64,000 bases of DNA from Caprella mutica. Taxonomy: Eukaryota > Arthropoda > Malacostraca > Amphipoda > Caprellidae. Below, in pieces: positions 60,109 through 64,000 of this stretch. The position numbers were made by a program, and so were the translations under genes. The stretch is taken from contig CANNZV010000947.1 in assembly GCA_947561585.1 (NCBI GenBank), forward strand, positions 180,896 to 244,895. Direction: 5' to 3'. The notes beneath the pieces are model-generated. The model saw nothing but the letters and a program-made list of their open reading frames with translations. It did no database searches and was not told the origin of the DNA. Position 1 is the stretch's first letter. Each line of letters begins with the position of its first letter.

Positions 60109-61419
60109 CACTGTATTCTATCAAAATCGTCATTTTTAAATTGCGAAATGGGAGAAATTAAATTGCTTCAAGTCGTATCATGTAGAAGAAGCCATTTTGT
60201 CCATAGAGAGTGAATTTCTATCATTGTTCTTTAATTTAAAAATGTTTTTGAATTGGAGAATGCAATGTACTCTGTAGTTTGCAAAAACACTTTTTTCTTC
60301 AACAGTACACCGAAAATTCATGCTTTCCCAAGATAAATGGAACGGTGGCTAAATCTTACCACTTGAAATGTTCACAAGAGTTCGTTGTCTATTCAATGAA
60401 ACTGGTTCTAATAACAAGAAAAAGTAAATAAAAACAAAAACAAAAAAAAACACAAACCAAAAACACACTAGTTTTTCTCACAGAAAAGCTTTTCGGCAGA
60501 TTTCATCCACACCAAAACCACGTGGTGGAGGATCGTCATACATTCATTTAAATTCCATTTCTATCATTGAACTTCAGTTCGACCATTAACGAAAACCACA
60601 TGAATAGCGGTTTTGTAAGTGGTTTATGCAGCAACCATCCAGCACTGCCAATTGAATCGTTTGGACAGACGATCGAGAAGTTAATTTGCCTCCATCAAAA
60701 ACACATCGAAAAAATACGAATGAAAATCCTCGAAATATCTGGAAAACAAATGATAGGTATGATGCTTGGGTAATGATCTTCGTTGCAATTATTAATAGAA
60801 TGGTTCCAATTGTTCAAGCATTCCTTAACGAATATGGTAACTTGTTACCAGTTAATGGTTTTCAAAACTCTGATTGCTCCATCACATTATTTGGCCCAGC
60901 CTACAACTTCTTCACTTTGGTGGATGCAAGACCACATTGCGCAAAGACAGCTCTAGAATTTAAGGAAAAGTTTCGAGGTCGAGTGATTAGCAGAAGTACA
61001 GAAATAAAATTCCTGGTCAGCACACAGTCCACATCTCAACTCTTTGGACTTTTGCATATGGGCTGCTGCTCAAACTCGAGTTTATAAGTTTATATATAAA
61101 AAAAACAGATCCCAATGAGTCTCGTATACAATGTACTCAAATCTCCGCTTAAATATATAACAAATAAGACATTCAAGAAAGTATGCAAGAATGTTCTGAA
61201 GCGTGCATCGTTCTGTCTTCACATCGGAGAGGGTCATTTTCAACAACTTTTGTAGGACCTCAGGAGATGTGCCTCATATGATATAAGACAATAAATGTTT
61301 AATAATAATAAAAATCCTTTCGTTTCCTCCAAAATGATGCATCTATAATGGTATTTGACTTATTTGTAAGTTCCTTTAATCCGCAATTAAAAAATTACGT
61401 TATCTTATGAAACACAGTG
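60109..61419 (+). mobile_element. Mariner-type element, left copy
   Basis: About 1,311 bp. The 5' end is CACTGTATTCTATCAAAATC and the 3' end reads on the other strand CACTGTGTTTCATAAGATAA, giving imperfect terminal repeats of about 45 bp that include TTTTTAAATTGCG. A TA follows the 3' end at 61,420. Size, ends and encoded protein fit a Tc1/mariner element. It is decayed by stops and frameshifts. Confidence 0.75.
60300..61255 (+). pseudogene. Tc1/mariner-type transposase, broken (left copy)
   Basis: The family's product is a DDE nuclease that cuts and inserts element DNA at TA. N-terminal pieces include a helix-turn-helix-like FTRVRCLFNETGS near 60,372. A catalytic-region remnant, VDARPHCAKTAL, lies near 60,920 (compare QDGARPH in the family). 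The C-terminal end, KVCKNVLKRASFCLHIGEGH and FQQLL, comes before TAG at 61,253-61,255. Several stops and frame changes separate these pieces. It is not functional as read. The opposite-strand right copy has the same order of motifs. Confidence 0.75.
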
Positions 61420-61420
61420 T

Positions 61421-61540
61421 AGCAGTATGGTTTTGATTATTTTTGCTGCAGCCAATGATTGAATACTTTGATTAAGTAAATGACTATCAGTCTATTGGAT
61501 TTGATATACAGCTTATTTACTATACAATTCATCCACTGAC
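61421..61540. other. Spacer at the centre of the palindrome
   Basis: About 120 bp between the two mariner 3' ends, with no obvious self-complementarity. It is probably the ancestral sequence between two independent insertions or the loop of a palindromic duplication. Confidence 0.5.
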
Positions 61541-62596
61541 ACACTGTGTTCCATCAGAAACGACATTTTTAAATTGCGAATTAGAAGCACTTCTAATGCA
61601 TCAATTGTCATCATAGATACACCACGTTGATGGCAAAGAAAGTATTATTATTAAACATTTATTGTCCTATATATATGGCTATATCATATGAACCACATCT
61701 CCCGAGGCCCTACAGAAGTTGTTGAAAATGACCTCCTTCAGCCTGAAGACAGAACGAAGCAAACTTCGAAACATTCTTTCAAATTTCTTAGGGGTCTCCG
61801 GGTTATACCTTTCAGCGAAACTTTAAACACTTTGAATAAGAGACACAATGGAATATTCTTTTTCATATATAAACTCGAGTTTGTGCAGCAGCCAAGAAGT
61901 GAAAATCCAAAGGGTTGAGATATTGATTGTGTGCTGGCCAGGAATTTTTTGTTCTTTTGCTAATGAATCGACCTCTAACCTTTTCAATGAGAAATTCTAG
62001 AACTGCATTTGTTGAATTTTGTTCAATGTGGTGGAGTGCCGTCTTGCATCATCAAAGTGTAGAACGAGTTGCAGAATGGTGCAGTATGGGCCAAATAAGG
62101 GGTGCTAGTTTGGTATGCGATCTATGAGGTTAATGTGATCTGATAATGCTTTAGTATTTTAATTTTAATAATTATGATAATTTTTCTTTTTAAGTAACTA
62201 TGATACAAAACAAACAATATAGACGAGATGATATTGTCACAGTGCATTAAAAGTAAAAAAACATATATTGATTGCTTATTTTTACTATATATTCAAATAA
62301 GTTAGTTTATATAACGATATTTTCTTGAAGTATTTCCATAATAAGGCTTTGAATATGTAAATGGTATTTAATTATTCAAGGAAATAAAATACTATATATA
62401 TTTGGTATCTCGTATACCTGTTTGTATCTTTTATATTTGCTAATAAATTCTAAATAGATCGCATGCCAAACCTGTAAATGATGATCAGATTGCATAGCAA
62501 ACTAGCACCAAATAATGTGCTGTAGCAATCTGAGATATGAAACACCATTAACCGATGACAAGTTACCATCATCATCAAGGAATGCATGAAAGATTA

Positions 62597-63407
62597 CAGG
62601 CATGCCTTGCTTTAAGTACAACTCACTTTAACAAAAGTGGTACTTATTTCGAGTCATATGTTTCGAAATAAGAACCGTTCGTAGACATAGAAAACGGAGA
62701 CAATTTTTTGTGATTTTTTCACGGTAACTAAAAAAATCAAAATTATAATCCAGGTGAGATTATTAGAAGTAATTGGTTCAGAAATTCAACATGTCCGATT
62801 TTAGGGTTAGTTCCGTGTTATTGCACGGTTCCATATTTTCGAACACGTGAAAATCTATATATAGCAATCATTATTTAACTTTTGTTTCAATTGATAACCA
62901 TGATACCAATTGTAATTATAGTTAAATTTGTAATTTTTAAATAGTTAAATAATAATTAAATTTATAATTTTTTTTTCTGACATGTCCGAAATTGTAGAAC
63001 CAACCAATAACTTGGAACTTAGTACCCTGCTTCCAAAAATATTTCATAAAACATAAAATTGCTGTTTGTTAAATGTAGCACAATATTATAGAAGTTTAAT
63101 TAAGTATCTATTAATTACTCACCTATACTGAGTGAGAGTTAAGCTATGGATGGATTTTAAAACATTTAATGAATGCACGACTTTAAACTTTTTAATCACA
63201 GTCACATACAATGAAAGACTGTATATTATTAATAATATGCTTAGATACGTTTTACTCTAATAATGAATTTTCTTTCTATAACTCATAGAAAATGAGTTAT
63301 AAATCAAGGAGTGACAATTATAAATTTCTTGTTACTTTTATTCGCTTTAGTTACCGTTTGGTAACTAAACTGAGTCGTGATTTGGTAACTAAAGCGGGGG
63401 ATGCCTG
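62597..63407. mobile_element. TA-flanked CAGG-ended MITE, copy 2 (nested)
   Basis: The left end is CAGGCATGCCTTGCTTTAAG; the right end on the other strand is CAGGCATCCCCCGCTTTAGT. TA lies at 62,595-62,596 and 63,408-63,409. Left-arm homology of the palindrome resumes exactly at both edges (GCATTCCTT before, ATTATTAAT after), which confirms the insertion borders. It contains a family A MITE. Confidence 0.88.
62802..63026. mobile_element. Foldback MITE, family A, copy 8 (nested)
   Basis: Left arm AGGGTTAGTTCCGTGTTATT with CGGTTCCATATTTTCGAACA. Right arm ACATGTCCGAAATTGTAGAA, then AATAACTTGGAACTTAG. The core has AACCATGATACCAATT, a relic of the GGTATCATGG palindrome. Inserted within the CAGG element. 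Confidence 0.8.
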
Positions 63408-64000
63408 TATAGTGTATATCCATTCAATTAATAATGGCAACAAAGATATTACCTTAGCATCATACCTATCATTTATTCCGTTGATATTTCAGGGATTTTC
63501 ATTAGTGTTCCTGACGATTCTCCACAACGAAGTTATGGGGCTCTGGTGGTTCTTCATAGAAACTCTTCACCTCCTGAATCACTGTTTCTGTTCTTTTTGG
63601 TTTTGTTATCATTTGCTTTTCTCGTGAATAGAACCAGTTTCATTGAAAAGACCACGAACTCTTGTGAAATTTTTCAGGTGGTAAGATTTAGCCAGCCTTC
63701 CACTTGTCATGGAGTGAAGCATGAATTTTCGACATACTGTTGAAGAAGAAGGTGTTTTGGCAAACACCGACTACAGGACGATGCATTTCTTCTTGAATTC
63801 AAAAACATTTTTAAGGTTTTGGAAAAATGCTAATATTAATAGGATAGAATCTATTCTTTATGAACATAATGACGTCCTCCCATTTCGCAATTTAAAAAAG
63901 GACGCTTCCGACGGAACACAGAGTAAGCATGTTCAAAGCAATTAAAATAATCAAATAGCTGACCAGTCTGAGGAATTATCCGTAGATTTTTTTCAGAAAC

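Larger units (their letters stand above)
61710..63800 (-). pseudogene. Tc1/mariner-type transposase, broken (right copy)
   Basis: On the minus strand FTRVRGLFNETGS lies near 63,650, MQDGTPPH (catalytic Asp region) near 62,045-62,022, an FLAAAQT piece near 61,885, and a C-terminus ending at TAG 61,712-61,710, matching the left copy. The reading frame is split by a nested MITE and by several stops. The frames seen on the plus strand here (61,688-62,127 and 63,292-63,945) are antisense shadows. Confidence 0.72.
61542..63923 (-). mobile_element. Mariner-type element, right copy, with insertions
   Basis: In the opposite direction to the left copy. The 5' end at 63,923 reads CTCTGTGTTCCGTCGGAAGC and is preceded by TA. 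The 3' end at 61,542 reads CACTGTGTTCCATCAGAAAC on the plus strand. It spans 2.38 kb because of the 811-bp CAGG element at 62,597-63,407 and a roughly 330-bp AT-rich insert at about 62,130-62,455. Confidence 0.75.
60005..64000. repeat. Large decayed palindrome, arms over 1.4 kb
   Basis: The left arm (60,005-61,420) matches the complement of the right arm (61,541 to beyond 64,000) in order. Examples: TTAAATTGCGAAATGGGAG at 60,137 and 63,885; GAAACTGGTTCTA at 60,398 and 63,625; AAATGATAGGTATGATGC at 60,748 and 63,455; GGTCATTTTCAACAACTT at 61,230 and 61,720. Homology runs past the inner mariner ends on the outer side (TTTGATTATTTTAATTG), so it exceeds the mariner copies. About 113 bp separate the arms. 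The right arm is longer because of insertions. Confidence 0.85.

Noticed and set aside
61688..62127. Plus-strand ORFs over the right mariner copy
   Set aside because: Antisense to the transposase relic, whose motifs read on the minus strand in the order expected from the left copy.
1..64000. tRNA, rRNA or telomeric (TTAGG)n sequences
   Set aside because: I looked for B-box-like GGTTCGAATCC words and TTAGG runs on both strands and saw none convincing.

Overview
The window is nuclear DNA from an animal, most likely an insect or other arthropod. It is AT-rich and has no operons or bacterial gene layout. It carries short spliced exons with GT-AG borders, a Copia gag fragment, mariner-type transposase relics and many MITEs. 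The order of the animal cannot be fixed from sequence alone. Almost all open frames in the window are incidental: they lie in stop-free tandem arrays or AT-rich intron and intergenic DNA.

The one well-supported host gene runs on the minus strand from about 38.97 kb down to 10.19 kb and continues beyond what I can recognise at both ends. Five exons (38,921-38,968; 14,320-14,427; 13,207-13,311; 11,053-11,158; 10,189-10,301) have good splice sites and join in a compatible reading phase. The product has a charged, Ser/Pro-rich stretch followed by coiled coil. The last exon resembles the 'LLEFR-LELE' coiled-coil block of JAKMIP proteins, so I call the gene JAKMIP-like with moderate confidence. A 24.5-kb intron separates the first two exons.

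The dominant feature is tandem repetition. More than twenty unrelated minisatellite families (monomers 13 to about 50 bp) fill about 15 kb, roughly a quarter of the window. The largest are at 7.1-7.8 kb (13 bp), 19.2-19.8 kb (32 bp), 21.4-23.8 kb (32/25 bp), 30.5-31.7 kb (41/43 bp), 40.3-42.2 kb (15 bp with higher-order repeats), 46.3-47.1 kb (22 bp), 47.2-47.8 kb (14 bp, with an internal inversion), 48.0-49.5 kb (34 bp), 49.9-51.5 kb (16 bp, nearly pure pyrimidine) and 52.3-53.2 kb (17 bp). Many monomers share a short ACAGT/ACAGG word.

Interspersed between them are at least six families of non-autonomous inverted-repeat elements. Family A (GTAAGTT..GAATTATCGG ends) has eight copies, B (GGGCCGTACACACG ends) two, C two, E (CCAGGCAAGAAG palindromes) three loci, F (TAGGGTTGTGACAATATG ends, hAT-like) three, and CAGG-ended TA-flanked elements two. 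The right end, 60.0-64.0 kb, is a large decayed palindrome made of two mariner-type elements facing tail to tail. The right copy is interrupted by a CAGG/TA element that itself contains a family A MITE. At the left edge, a Copia gag fragment abuts the frameshifted 3' end of a Gly/Gln/Tyr-rich hnRNP-like processed pseudogene.
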